The notes under the pieces were generated by a model, which saw only the letters and a list, made by a program, of their open reading frames with translations, was not told where the DNA came from and did no database searches. This document shows, one piece after another, positions 34,099 to 46,461 of a stretch of DNA of 64,000 nucleotides. Made by a program: the position numbers and the translations under genes. Numbering within the stretch: the first letter of the stretch is position 1; each line of letters starts with the position of its first letter. Location of the stretch: the NCBI GenBank assembly GCA_010015655.1, contig ML976658.1:325787-389786 (forward strand), written 5' to 3'. The DNA comes from Bimuria novae-zelandiae CBS 107.79 (lineage: Eukaryota; Ascomycota; Dothideomycetes; Pleosporales; Didymosphaeriaceae).

Positions 34099-37000
34099 TT
34101 GTCCGTACGCAGTACGGGCAGCTACCTAATGCGATGTCTTAAGGCAGGTGACAATGGTTATGTAATACCGCACAGGCAAAGGCACCGGCCACAGGCACGG
34201 TGCGCGAACATTAATCCTTATAACCCTCTTTCCCCCGTACGTAGACAAGACAGACAAGACTTAAATACTAGACCCTTTTCTTACCCGTACTATCGTATAA
34301 CTATCTAGCTATATTATATCGCGATATACTTAGCTTAGTATAGCCTATTTAATACTAATTAGTAGTTAATTATCTCTACGCCTCACCCGCCTAGAGAGTT
34401 AATTATAAATTAGTAAAAGTAAAGATAGAAACTACTTACATAAGAAGTATAGACTCTATTTTATTATTAATATATTAAAGAGACTTAAAAGCTTTAGAGA
34501 TTAACTTACGTCTTATATAATATAACACTTATTTTACCTACTAAGGACGTACTACACGCGATAAAAGAAGATAGTATATATTATATAATAATAAAAGACG
34601 TACTATACGATAAAGACCTAATATATTACTTTAATAATAACTATATTATATAATATAACATAACGTAACTATAATAGTACTAAGCATCTAAGCTTAAGCC
34701 TAATATACTAACTAGTCTAATACACAGGATAGAACTTAAGAAATATATACTATTACGTAGAACTCCGCACAGAGCTTGCACGCTATAACTTAAGAGGAGG
34801 AGGATAAGCTATACTAAGAACTAAGTAATAAGACTAGCATCCCTATACAAACACTAAGGAGAGACATGAGTTTAAAATACCTTATACTAATATTTAGTAT
34901 AAATAAAACGTTAAGTAAAAAGAAGTTTACATTATACACTATCCTAGCTTTTATAAAGCTACGGATAACATGCTAAAGAGAAAAAGACTTTTTTACTTAT
35001 TATAAAGTAGATTTTTTATATTAATTATATAAATAATTTAGTAACCTCTCGTGCGTAATTAAGAGGGAACTCTATATACTTCTTATAAATAAGGGAATTA
35101 CTACGATTACGCCTAGCTTAGATTGTAATAACTAGGTATAGAAGCTCTATATTATCGCATAAGGACTCTGCACGATACAGGGACTAAAAGGTACTACTTT
35201 GTTAGGAACTCCACACGTATAAACTATAGAACGAGAACAACGCACGTACGAGCCAACGCCACAAACTACCACGACTTCTACCCTAAGGGCACACGCAACC
35301 TCTACGCAGAGAGCTCCGTACAACCTGTCTCTACAAGACCAGCAAGATGGGCACTAGAGGGAATATACCACGGAATACACCTATCTACACGGACAGGAAA
35401 CACTCTATACTCCCCCGCATAAAAAAGATACGTATAAAAGTCTAAGGCCTTAACTATAACTATAGTAGTAGTTTACATAAGTAACTTTATAATTATATAA
35501 AATACTAATATAGGAATAAATTATACTATTTTAATAAATATATAATCTATCGCCTGCGTACGAAGTACTACACAAAAGAATACTATTAAATAAAATTATA
35601 TAATTTTAAAAAACCTAAAAGAAGAAGAATAACTACTCTAGCAAGTTATATAATATTTTATATAATAAAGCCTAGATCTTTATTAATCTTTACGTACGAC
35701 TAGACATTTTAGAAAGCTAGTATTTAGCCCTTTTCCTAGATATACTAGAAGGCCGCGCAAGCGCCTACTATATTTATAATATTAGACTTAGATAAACCTA
35801 AAAGACTCTATATAATTAAATTAATAAGCACTTTAATACTATAGTTAACTATAACTAGTATTAAATAGACTGGATAACTATAACTTTCGTATAATATAAA
35901 TAGAAGAACCCTAATAAGTTCTTATATAAAATCCTTAATATAATAATTAATAGACTAACCCTCGCATAAAGGGCTATAGGACTATTATTTAAGGGTAAAG
36001 TATAACTATATATAGTAGTTATACAAGCATGTAAAGGGTAACTAGAACTTAAATAAGCTATATTTTTTTATTAAACCTACGTGCAAAGCACTGTTTAGAG
36101 ACTTTTAAATAGTACTATAGATTATAATAAATAAGTAAGCTAACTAGTACGTATAAGATACGTACAGAACGTACTATACTAATAAATAATATATAACTAC
36201 TACCTGTATACCGTCTTGACCTACGTACGATAATAGCATAAGAGGGAAGAAGTGCTTTGTGTATAAAAAGAAAGGATATTAGTCCTTAAACTATTTTTAT
36301 ATAGATAAATTAAAAGCTAAACGATAATACATTTCCTCGTATAAGAAGAGATATAACTACACGCTAACTTATATAAAAGTTTTAACTTATATTATAAAAT
36401 ATAAATAATATTCTAATAGTAAGGCTAATAATCTTATAAATAGGGATAATAACTCTAATATTAATAATTATAGCGAAGAAGCTATATATTTTTTTATAAT
36501 AATTACTTACCTATACCGCATAACTAGTAAAAATATTTATAGTAAAGAGACTAACTAACGTGCGGACTAGTTTATTATTAAAAATTAATACTATATAAAG
36601 TACTAAAGAGAACTTTAAAATATAGGCGTAGTAAAAATATCTACTATTAAGAAGTCCTAATTAGAAGTATACCTAAGGGAGAACCCTTGTATAAAGGTAG
36701 ATTAAATCTTAAAGGCTATAAATATTTCTTTTAAAGACTAGAACCTGTAAAGTTTACTAGGGACTATATAGATAAAGAACCTAGTTAGTAGAGTTACTTA
36801 TTATATTTTTAATACCCTTATACTATTCTTACTATTCCTAGTAGACGCTAACAGGCTAAGAACCTACTATAATAACGTCCTTAATATTATTATACGGAAA
36901 GACAGTTTAACTGTACCTATTATACAGAAATAGGGACACCTATTCTTTAATACAGGCTAAGACAAAGCAATCTCGTACTTTATAAAGATATAAAGATAGA

Positions 37001-39560
37001 ACTCTAACGCCTACATTAACGCTTTAGACACCTCTGTATAAAAAGACTCTACAAGATACTTACTACTGCTAGACACGAAGTTAACTAATCTATACTAAAA
37101 AATTTAAGAAGTTCTACTACTAATACTAACTATACGACCCTTCTCTATAATAATTTAAATTTTTTATTAAGGACAATACGCACTTTAACTATAAAATAGT
37201 AATAAATATTATATAAATTAGTAATAAGAATATACTATACGTTATTAACGTAAATATAGGCTTTTAGGCGATAATCTTTTTAAAATCTCTATTTATATAA
37301 GACACCTAGGACGCACTATATAAATACTAGATTAATATCTATTAAGGACCTTTAGACTATATTATATACAACCTAAGAACTAACTTTATATCTAAAGACT
37401 TTAGGAATTATGTAAAGATAGTTAGAGCTATATATCGCTAAATACCTATAGAAGCATACTAGGTAATAAGTAAAGTAAAATAAGCCTATGCACTTCTACT
37501 TCATACGTATAATATTATTTAAAGTAAAGTTTAGGATAGTACGGATAATAAATCTATACTATAAATAGCTATTAAGGCTCTTAATAATATAGTAGGCCTA
37601 AATTATTTTATTTTAACGCTCCTAGTCTTTAGAGCGTACCTAAGGATTAATCTAGATTCCCCCTTATTACCTAAGATTATTACACGAGCTTATGCAATTT
37701 AAAAGGCTATATAAATGCTTTATATAAAAAGAGTAAAGGTAAATATTAACTATGTAATAAATACTTATAAGGGACCTACCTCGCACGAAGTTCTTAACCT
37801 GCCACTATAAAATAAAGTAATAATTTAGAGAAAAAAGAAAGACTAAATAGGCTTATATAGAATTTAAAGTATTACTAGTAAAGACGTTATAATAGATCTA
37901 GGTAATAAACACTTAACTATCTAATATACGCACGTTAAGCTATATTACTATATAAAAGAACTTTAACCTACTAAAGATAACGACTATATTGTAAAATAAC
38001 TAGTTAAATAGCCATAGATACGCAAAAGAGGCAGACTAAGGAAAAACCCTGTAATAGATTGGACCCTGAGTGGCCGTCTTACCTCACTAGGTTAGCGCGG
38101 CCCTAGTGGCTTGGCGTATTTATATATCTTGCCACATCTGCCCTTATGGCACTCTCTACGCTATGTCTCACTAGTAATACACGCATGTACTACTCAACAT
38201 ACCCGTGTCCTTACAAACCCTATATAATATAATATCTTATAAAGGGAAGCTCTACACGAGACTATAGAAGATTATTATATTTAATACTTTACGTAGAAGG
38301 AAAGAGACGCGTATAAACTCTCCTTAAGGCTATAATAGGAAGGAGTAATTATAACTTTAAAAGCACTCTTTAAAGAATTAGACTATATAGAAATAGACGC
38401 CCTAATTATAAATAAAATATTTAAAATTTATAAGTTTAACTTAAAAATCTATAATAGCTAAATCTTTAACCTTTGCCTTATACAAGAAATAAAAGGCAAA
38501 TTAACTTAGCTATATAAAAAGTTATAACTTATACAAGCTAGATATTCTAATAAGGAAAAGAAGAGATCTTAATATAATTACTAATAATTTAAAAAATAAG
38601 CTAGAAACTTATTTTAGCGTTTAGCCTAACTTTTTTTACTTTATATAGTATATATTACAAAATTCGCGACATTACGCAAGCGTATATATAGTCTATAAAT
38701 AAGCTACTCTGTACGATATAGGTAAGGCTACTAAAGGAGCTAGAAAACGTCTTCCCGCCTAACACTATACTACGTATTATAAAGCTACTATATAGAGCAG
38801 CAGAATTAGGACTATATTAGTTTAAAACCTACTATAACTACTATAAAAACGCGCTTAAGATAACTTCTTTTTTATATAACTTATACCTGCTTAGTATAAA
38901 GAAAGGACTACTAACTTTTAGCTTTACTAAAATATAAATAAATAATACGCTTAGTATCGTTACCCCTAGTTTCTTATAAAGGGAAGAGGAAGAACTATAA
39001 AAAGTAAGTTTTTATATAAAACTAAAAATAATCCTTTCGCACGAGCAAAGCCTAAAGTTTAATAATAAATAAATTTTACCAAAAGGAAACACTATCGTAC
39101 TTACGTAAAAAGAATAATCTAGCTAATTTTATATAATTAACCTAAAGGCTATTAACGCATAATATTAATATATTATATAAAGAGTGAGAGGAGTATATAT
39201 TACCTTAGTCTACTAACTAAAAGTAGTATTTAATCTATCCGCCGCCGCGCAAGTTACTAAACTAAAAAATATAAATAAGTTACACGAAGTATACTTACTA
39301 GTAAGCTATATAAAATAGTTAGTAGCTTTAATAGCGTAATAGCGTTAAGTATAACGCTAAGATAGGTTATATAAAACTTAGATCTACTACCTATTCTTAT
39401 AGTTATCTACACTAACTTAAAGTCGCTATATAATTACTTTATTAAACTAGGTATAATAAATAAAAAGAGACTTATAATTAATATTATATTACTTTATAAA
39501 TTATATAAAAAAAGGGAGATTAACAAAGTTCACTAGATTAATAAAAAAGATAACTTTGTA
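34099..39560 (+). mobile_element. Ty1/Copia-type retrotransposon relic
   Basis: A GC-richer 220-bp segment from 34099 (TGTCCGTACGCAGTACGG...) has the look of a 5' LTR. Plus-strand fragments follow in Copia order. A gag-type knuckle KCFVYKKKGY lies near 36250. The pre-integrase reads near 36920-36965. Integrase fragments include FRNYVKIVRAIYR near 37400 and LNNIVGLNYFILTLLVFRAY near 37580. RT/RNase H pieces include KIYNS.IFN.CLIQEIKGK near 38440-38510, GRGIV-like words near 38340, and LSAAAQVTKLKNINKLHEVY near 39235. This order, integrase before RT, is diagnostic for Copia. Stops are everywhere. No right LTR is recognised; a purine tract AAAAAAAGGGAGA lies at about 39510. A 149-bp insert interrupts it at 38067. 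Confidence 0.75.
38067..38215. mobile_element. Small solo-LTR-like insert in the Copia relic
   Basis: A 149-bp GC-normal segment begins TGAGTGGCCGTC and ends GTCCTTACA. It is flanked by GACCC (38062-38066) and AACCC (38216-38220), a 5-bp duplication with one G/A difference. TG..CA ends and the duplication suggest a solo LTR. It is not similar to the other LTRs in the window. Confidence 0.55.
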
Positions 39561-40404
39561 AAAAGTGATAGAATATCACATTTTACACTTTTCTTATTCT
39601 CGTTTTAGTTTTTTAGGGCTTTTTTCGAGCAGCCTAAGTGGCGTTAAATTATAAACTAGATATAGCACTATAGCCTATTATTCTAATATAACTAGTAAAA
39701 GTATTTATAAGTTTATTAAGCTCCACTTTCTTATCCTCTTTCTTTAAGAATAAAAGGTATTTTAGGAGCTTTAATAGTATAATTATAAGATTTTTAGCAT
39801 TTATAGTGTTTAGGTTTACGTAGTTCTTAATGCTTTACTAAATTAATTAAAACCTTAATTAAGTAAACTATACAAGCTAGATTTCATAATTATTTAAGCG
39901 TAAGGCGCATATTAAGAGAGTAGCGTTAGTTATTATAAGAAAAAAAAAACTCTTTTAAGCTTATTACAAATTTTTACCTTCTCTCTTGGTCTAATAGAGA
40001 TAGAGCTATATAGAGAAACGAAGGGGAAGAAGAGTTTATATAAAAGCTATAAATGTAGGTAATAATACTCGCTTTATTATGCAAAAATAGAGCTATATAA
40101 TGAGATTTAAAGATAAATTAAAGAATATAAATAATACATCTAGTGATTAATAGCGTAGGGAAAATTAGCCTGCTTTCTTAAAACGCTAGACTTATAACTA
40201 TAATGGAGAAATAGAGCTAGAGAGTATATTATTTAGAGATTAAAAATATTTTTAATATCCTAATAACATATAAAAGGTAGCTATAAGAGCTATATTTAAT
40301 ACTAATCGTTTGGCCTAATATTACCCCGCTCACATGACTCACCGAGTAAAGTTACATGATTACCTGAATCGAGTTCAACCAAGGACGGATTCTTGCGACA
40401 TTAT
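39561..40404. other. Unassigned AT-rich spacer with a GC-richer patch
   Basis: No gene is seen. A short inverted repeat GTGATAGAATATCAC lies near 39570-39584. A GC-richer patch of about 95 bp (40318-40404, CCCCGCTCACATGACTCACC...) resembles a fragment of an LTR but has no recognised boundary. Confidence 0.4.
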
Positions 40405-41523
40405 ATTATAAAGCTAGAGTTCTTACTAGCCTTCTGCGTAGTTTATAAGTAGGTAATTATAAAGGAGAATATTTACGTAAGCTTTTAAGGTGCTACCCTA
40501 GTCTTACACGATTTAGAGGCAGTAATATTAAAACTTAATATAAAACTTTATACGCTAACGCCGCCTATATAAAAGATTACCTTTTAAAAAGCTAAAATTA
40601 TAAGCAACGTGCGTAAGCTAGAAGCTTAAATAACTGTTAAAACCCTAAGGGGTAGCTGGTCCTAAAGGGGTAAGAGTTAGTTCTCGGGCAAGAGTGTTAG
40701 TAATATAGGTAAGGGGTGTATTAATAGCTTGCGCGTATTAACGGGGTATTAGTATTAAAAGTATATATAGTATAATTAAATTAATAAGAGCCTAAGTTAA
40801 ATCTAAATAATAGATTAGTAAATAGGTTAAATATAATAGTAAAAGATTACTATCGCGTTCCTATATATATAACTAGTCCTATAAATCCTAAAAGTCCTAA
40901 GAGTCCCAAAGTCCTATATGCTAAGACACTTCTAGGACGCCCGATATTTCTGGGACGCGTGACCAGTTCACGTGACTTGTAGCTGAGTCAGGAATCTTGG
41001 CTGGTCGCGCGGATAAGTGTCCATGCCCCGCCTCGCGTCATGTTGGATCTTAACGGATCCTAACAATAACCTTACTACGTAATAAAATTTAAAGATATAA
41101 AAGCTTATTACCTGCTTTTATTATTAAAGCGCTTAATTAGCTTAAAAAGGGCGCTAAGGTAATGGCTTACAAAAGTACGCTTATAAGCGATTAAATTATA
41201 GAACTTAAATAGGTAAAAAGGGCTACTATAATACGTAAAAAGTAAAAAGGATAACGGATAGTATTACTTAAAAATGTTAAGTAGTAGCTAGAGGGAGGAA
41301 CACGTTAAGATAGAATATAATTAAATACTAATTAATAGGCTTTAACACGCGGTAGCCGCTGCAAGAAGACTAGGCATAACTTACAAACGTATAAAAATAG
41401 TACTATAGATACTATTTAATTTAGAATTATAATTTTATTTTACTATCTTATTGGGTTATTAAGTTAGATTACTGTAAGGATATAAAACTTCAGTAGGGTA
41501 CGCGGCTCGCTTATCGGACATGT
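40405..41523 (+). mobile_element. pogo/Fot1-like transposon relic (copy F), interrupted by a solo LTR
   Basis: 40405-40634 and 41066-41523 align in order with the reverse complement of copy A (about 8610-8370 and 8370-7874). The right end reads CGCTTATCGGACATGT followed by TA (41524-41525), so the single-motif form of the end is present. The N-terminal half of the element is missing. The 431-bp solo LTR at 40635 lies between the two parts. Confidence 0.75.
40635..41065 (-). mobile_element. Solo LTR of the Gypsy-1 family
   Basis: 431 bp, flanked by ATAAC on both sides (40630-40634, 41066-41070). On the minus strand it starts TGTTAGGATCCGTTAAGATC and ends CCTTAGGGTTTTAACA, matching the LTR at 4686-5089 along its length. 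The part corresponding to the 5' third has kept normal GC. It is the result of insertion into pogo copy F and loss of the internal region by LTR-LTR recombination. Confidence 0.85.
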
Positions 41524-41525
41524 TA

Positions 41526-41972
41526 CTAAGTTTAACTGAAGTAAATATAAAATAAAATAAATTTTACTATATGTATATAAATAAGTTTTAGTAGCATACT
41601 AAGTTTATAACCTTTACAAAAAAACTGCTTTTTAATATAAATCCTTTATTTTACTATTACTACTTTATAGATTTTCAGCGTAAATTAGGCTAAATTAAAC
41701 TATGTAAAGCTATTTAGTCTTAGCACAATTTATTTAAAAAGAGAGCACTTATAAATTTTATTAAAATACTTATTAGTTTAGATATGGATTCATAAGGTAA
41801 CTTAACGTAGGACTATATAATCTATATTTTACTATTCTTAAAAAAATACCTATTTGTCTCTAATTAGTATAACGTTTTACTATATTATCTACTCTAAATA
41901 CTAACAATCCTAGCCTATTCCCCACCTTTTGCCTTCGCCCATTCACTCCCCTATAAAGGATTAGTACCTAAT
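41526..41972. other. AT-rich tail of the transposon block
   Basis: No gene or element is recognised. Base composition returns to normal at about 41910, just before the SDR fragment. Confidence 0.5.
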
Positions 41973-42393
41973 CTAATAGCCTTTTAAAGAGCTCACGGCC
42001 TCTAAATCTTGCTGGCCAGCCATTAACTCATTAAACCGGCTCTGGCCAAGCCATTGCGGCTTGATCGCATCCAGGCACTTCTCAATCCCGTAGACCTTTC
42101 CGCCCGAGACATAGAACGCCTCACCGCTTACGTCAGTCAATAGACTATGAAGGAAAGCATTCGCAACATGCTTGGGCTCGTTTATAGGGACACCGTTTGC
42201 TTTGTAGGCTGCGATAATACCGGTCACCATTTGAGTATCTGAAAGTTGTCAATACATGCCTGAGTCTTCAGACTGTCACCATACCGGTCATATTCGGAAG
42301 TAAAACGTTCACCCTGATACGTTCCGTGCCGTAAAGGAAATCTTTGGTACTGTGGAAAAGGCCCATAACACCATGTTTGCTCGGTGAGTATTG
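41973..42393 (-). pseudogene. Short-chain dehydrogenase/reductase, 3' fragment
   Basis: Minus-strand coding from about 42393 reads QYSPSKHGVMGLFHSTKDFL, then RIRVNVLLPNMT. An intron (GTATGG...TTTCAG, about 42286-42237) follows, then the terminal exon ending SRFNELMAGQQ...VSSLKGY with TAA at 41973. YSPSK is the catalytic YxxxK of classical SDRs, and GLFHSTK...VLLPNMT is the usual following helix and strand. The Rossmann-fold N-terminus (TGxxxGxG) is absent: upstream of 42393 the sequence belongs to another gene on the other strand. About half of a normal SDR of 250-300 residues remains. It is likely inactive. Confidence 0.75.
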
Positions 42394-43413
42394 AAAGAGG
42401 CCAACATGACAGAGGAGTACCGTAAAAATATCAATGCGGCAGAGGCGTCCATGAGGATCCGGGGATCCAAGGCTTTCATTGTGGGATGGCTCACTTATAC
42501 GGGCATGCTGTGGACGCTAAAGATCTGCATGTTGGCCTTCTTCAGACGGGTCACTAATGGGCTTTCGTCTGCAAAGTTCATCAAGCCGATATTTTACGCC
42601 ATTATTGTCAGCTGGATCGCCAACATTGTTCTTTTCGTTTCTGCTTTTTGGCCGTTTTACAAGTATTGGCAGATATACGCCGATTTCGGCAGTAGGTTCT
42701 CTGAGGACGTGATGAGCACGAATGGGGCTTGGGTCGTACTGATGCAAAGCAGAACAATGCACTCCTGAAAACCCCACCTTCTATGTAACGGTCCTGGCTG
42801 TCAATCTGATCACGAATTTTTGTATCGTCGCGATTCCTATACCGGTAATATAGAGACTTGAACATCGAAAACTGCTTTGCAATCACTGACAGCCGACCCA
42901 GATACTTTGGCAAGCCATTTGCCTATTGCACGGAAGATTATGCTGTTTTTGCTTCTTTGCGCCGGTGTCTTCGTTATGATCGCCGCTATCCTCCGCGTCG
43001 TTTTTGTCTTCAAGGTACGTCTTACACTTGTCCAAACATACTCCTTGCCGATGTATCCAGACTGACACTGAATATAATGCCGACGCCGCCATTCCCGCTA
43101 TCTGGGCCTGTCGAGAAACACTCGTCGCAATGCTCGTCAGCAACGCACCTCTCATTCGTCCCATGATGTCCGGTCGATCGTGGCGCGGCGGATACGGACC
43201 CGGTACCAAGGAACGGTCTCTGACTACCCAACCATCGGGGGGAGCCGTAGAGGCCACATGGAGTTGGAAAGCCAGAAGAGCAGCTCTGCGCATGTCTACA
43301 GTCCTTCTGCGAAGAAGCATGATGATGATAGTAGCAGCACGGAACACATCGTTCGGCCGAAGGGAAATATGGGCATCAGGGTGCAGAGGGACATTGATAT
43401 CGTTACGAAGTAA
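42394..43413 (+). pseudogene. Fungal rhodopsin-domain integral membrane protein (PTH11-related), truncated and frameshifted
   Basis: Plus-strand segments match the seven-helix fungal rhodopsin-domain family: GWLTYTGMLWTLKICMLAFF, then SWIANIVLFVSAFWPFYKYW. After an intron (about 42694-42748) comes CTPENPTFYVTVLAVNLITN ending in CIVAIPIP, then KIMLFLLLCAGVFVMIAAIL. After a second intron (43016-43063) comes ACRETLVAMLVSNAPLIRPM, and a C-terminal tail ends GIRVQRDIDIVTK at 43413. The N-terminal helices are missing at the junction near 42393. The join after AIPIP is out of phase by one base. A second frame change is needed in a six-G run at 43237-43242. It therefore looks like a broken copy. Family members are plasma-membrane proteins, some linked to surface sensing. 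Confidence 0.8.
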
Positions 43414-43710
43414 TGGTACGCTGGTGGAAATGGAGATAGCGTGGAGGTGATTACAAAGACTAGTGCTGGCAAGGGATTTTCACTACAACGAGGAGCAGTA
43501 ATCCAGATAATCGAAACGACACTAGACGAATTGCCTTCCGTCCTTCGCAGTAAAGTTCTTAATGCCGGCCCTACCATTTCGCACAGCTGCCACGGTCAAG
43601 GCTCTGTGCGAGGTGGAATTCATCAAAGAATCGCAAACGCCTGGAGGCTGATTCATTCGCCATCAAGATAGCCTGCGCGCCCCGCCCATCTGCGCAGTAA
43701 TCAAATTCCT
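43414..43710. other. Intergenic spacer
   Basis: About 300 bases of normal GC between convergent broken genes. Nothing is recognised. Confidence 0.5.
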
Positions 43711-44851
43711 CTAGCCCTTTACATCAAGAAGTTCAAGATACTGTCGGATCGACTCCTCCATAGTATCATCAAACGAACAGAACTTCCAACCAAAAGTCCT
43801 CTCTGTATCTTCACAGTCGACTTTCCATCTAGTGGTTGGAAGCGTGCCACCCAGTGGAAGGATTTTGCTTCCGCAGTGCCTTGGGAAATGTCGTCGAGCT
43901 ACATCGATCATGGAGTCCCACGCCACACCGTCGGGATACCCTGCGGCTAGCAGGTAATCTTTATTACCACTTACTGAAGCTTTAACGGCATCGACGTGTG
44001 CCCTGGCAACATCGGCCACATGGATGGGAACGCCAACCATTGGGTAAGGTTGTTGGTGCCCGAGAACAGACGACAACTTCAGATCCCAGAGCGGCGTGTT
44101 ATTCTTCAGATCAGTAATGTTTTCTGCGCGATCGTCCGGTCCTATGATCACTCCTGGTAAAAGCTGAACAACGTCGAAGTGCAGTTTGTGGGCTGCCATG
44201 AAGTCGCGCGCAGCAACTCGAGCGAGCGCTTTGGAGAGACAATAGGCTTCCATACTGCTCGATACAGCTCGCGAAGGGTCAGAATTGATGTCGCTTGTGG
44301 TATAAATCCTGTCTTCGGGTTTCGCAAGACCCTCGAATAGGACCAGTCACCATTGACGATGTGATCACGACTCTCGTAACGGATGGGGCTTTCGTGGCGG
44401 ACTGAAGCATAGATGTACATATCTGCACAGCTGGATCGATAATGTCGCGATCGTAATCATCGCTCTTCGATCCATAACTGTTAGTACTTAATAACGCTTC
44501 GAGTTTGGGGAGAAGCTCACTTCTGCAGCCAATGGACTCGCAATGTGCAGGACAGCCACGACGCCTTCAAGTTTATCATCGAAGGCTCCAGCTGATGTCA
44601 GATCCGGCAAAACGGCAAACTCAACCTTGCTTGCGTATGGAGCAATCTTTGGATGAGTCTGTAGTTTCTTGGCCTGCTCTGCTCGACGGATGACCGCCCG
44701 CACGGTGTGGCCAGCCTCAAGGGCAATGAGGAGAGTCTTGAACCAAACAAAGCCCGTTGGCCCAGTAATCTGTACTCTGGTAAGTCGAAAGAAATTATTC
44801 CATACTGATACAGTAGCGACGCACGAGTAGGACTTCCTCTTTGCTGGTCAT
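43711..44851 (-). pseudogene. NAD(P)-dependent epimerase / dihydroflavonol-4-reductase-like protein, frameshifted
   Basis: Minus-strand gene of the extended SDR family. A start at 44851 (MTSKEEVLL) is followed by a probable intron, then ITGPTGFVWFKTLLIALEAG, a nucleotide-binding motif with Trp where a Gly-rich family has Ile-Gly or similar. Next come HTVRAVIRR and VLHIASPLA. An intron (GTGAGC...TAACAG) precedes a further exon with RVVITSSMV, and the C-terminal ORF (from 44253) begins MEAYCLSKALARVAARDF, with YCLSK as the catalytic YxxxK. It ends at 43711 with YLELLDVKG. Between VTGPIRG and FEGLAKPEDRIYTTSD the frame changes near 44335-44350, which no GT..AG intron explains. Without that lesion it would be about 340 residues, the normal size. 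Substrate unknown. Confidence 0.78.
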
Positions 44852-45552
44852 TGTTCCTTGGGTTCCGATAGCCAGCGACGATGTCAGGATAGGTAGCCTT
44901 GGGCTGGCCTCTGATTACAGTGACCTACGGCTTTTTGGAGGTATTGTGATACAGCCATGTTAGATAGTGTTTGGGCATATTTAAGGGTATACTTTCAGGA
45001 TGAGTAAGGCTACTCGGAGATCCGAGTACATGGATTCTATATTTAGCTTCATTACGGCATGCCGTGCGGATTGTTATTTAAACGGTGGAAGTCATCCTAC
45101 CGCAATGCACGCGAGTGTCTGCAGTCTATTGGGCGAAGAAGTCGGTGTTGATCCCAAATACGGTGGTCTGCGGCTAGTGATGCCTATGGCACTTTCGTTG
45201 TGCATGTTGTCATCTCACAGACATTTGAACACTAGGAAAAGGAAGCTAATGATTTTCGGGGCTAATGCGCTCTGCTCTAGGCCACAGCCGTGCGGTGTAT
45301 ACAAAGCACCAATGTTCGAGCCCCTAATACGAGAAGCGCATACTAGATAAGGTGTAGATCCGTGTATGTAGCGCCTCAAATCCCTGACAGCTGCAGCCCG
45401 CATTCGGTGTGCCCTTCTGTTGCTGTCATCGTCGCGTTTCTTGGTTGCTGTGCGTCGCATGATCTGTTTAGGTCGTTGAAGATAATAAAAGAAAAGCTTG
45501 AGCCTGCAGCCCACAGCAGCTCTTTTGACAGTGAAGCACCCAAAGTTCTCAC
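44852..45552. other. Intergenic spacer without recognisable gene
   Basis: Normal GC. Open frames of 110-130 codons occur on both strands but show no domain, no plausible introns and no neighbours in frame. I regard them as chance. Confidence 0.5.
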
Positions 45553-46461
45553 TCATGAAGAAGCCGCCCAAACAGCCTTGCCAATATGCTCCTCCATAGT
45601 CATCTTGCATCCGAATGTAATCCTCTCCTCCTTCTCTTCTTCCTCTTCGTCCAAACTGTCCAGCTCGCCTCCCTCACCCTCATCATCCGACCTGAGACAG
45701 CCTTCCGGAGGTATGCCCATATCAAAATCGCGCCCCCTCCCCGTCATGACTCAAGTAATGTTCCTCGTGTTCGCTTTCTATCCACCTCTCCCACTCGTCC
45801 CCCATCCTCTGCATCAAATCGCCCAGGGTCAGGATAAGAGGCTTCTCGGGGGGCTTATTGAACCGGACGTCGTCCCCGATGTAGTCAGTTTCATAGGTCT
45901 CGGCATGCTGGGCAGGAGCGCGAACGGCTTCGAGATTGAAAGGTATGCCGGCGCCCCCAGTGGTGGGCATTTCTCAGGAGATTTTGCGGGCGTTGGGGTG
46001 GTAGAGAGGCATATTGCCCCACAAAAGTTCGGTAGATTTATGCTGCTCATACCACTGCATCAGGTTGCGCAGCAAGATCGGACGCCAATGGAGATACCCT
46101 CCAAATCCGTCTTTCTCCATATTCTGGAGCGGTTCGAAATAGTAAGAAGGGTCATCTGGCGAGCTTTCCATGATCCTCGCTACGAAGATGGATTGAGGTG
46201 TTTGGGGATGTTGTACTTGAAGCACTTGGTTTCTTCGTCACTAAGATATTCGATGGACATGAGATCGTCAGCACGTACATGTTCGGCTGGATGTGGGTAG
46301 TCGTGACGCAGCCATGCTTTGTATTGGAGAAGTGGTGATTCGGTGATGAGTTTCTGCCAGATTCGATTTACACGCTGACAGCGAATAATTTCAAGTGGTG
46401 GGAGATCGGAGAGAATTTGTAGAAGGATCTCAGCGATGGAGAAGACGGCTGAGGCGGGCAT
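45553..46461 (-). pseudogene. F-box protein, broken by frameshifts and a stop
   Basis: From ATG 46461 the minus strand encodes an F-box: FSIAEILLQILSDLPPLEII, then CQRVNRIWQKLI and SPLLQYKAWLR (residues about 7-50). F-box proteins recruit substrates to SCF ubiquitin ligases through Skp1. The frame then ends near 46185, and the continuation (SIFVARIMESSPDDPSYYFE ... WYEQHKSTELLW) lies in another frame. An in-frame TGA follows at about 45971-45973 (ARKIS stop EMPTTGG). A further frame change is needed within a G-run near 45730 to reach the acidic tail DEEEEEKEERITFG, ending at 45553. At least three lesions separate coherent pieces. The C-terminal substrate-binding part resembles no named family that I recognise. 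Confidence 0.72.

Noticed and set aside
34099..34308. 69-codon frame in the GC-richer segment
   Set aside because: The segment looks like a Copia LTR and the frame is Arg-rich without a family.
42904..43063. Normal splicing of the rhodopsin-domain gene across 42850-42905
   Set aside because: The only GT donor after AIPIP leaves the next exon one base out of phase for each acceptor tried, so I call it broken; an unusual splice site cannot be fully excluded.
45000..45350. Open frame of 116 codons with many Cys and Met
   Set aside because: No domain, no homology I recognise, no supporting introns.
45362..46300. Open frame of 312 codons on the plus strand
   Set aside because: It is antisense to the F-box gene pieces, has low-complexity Ser/Pro content and no domain. 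The minus strand has the F-box.
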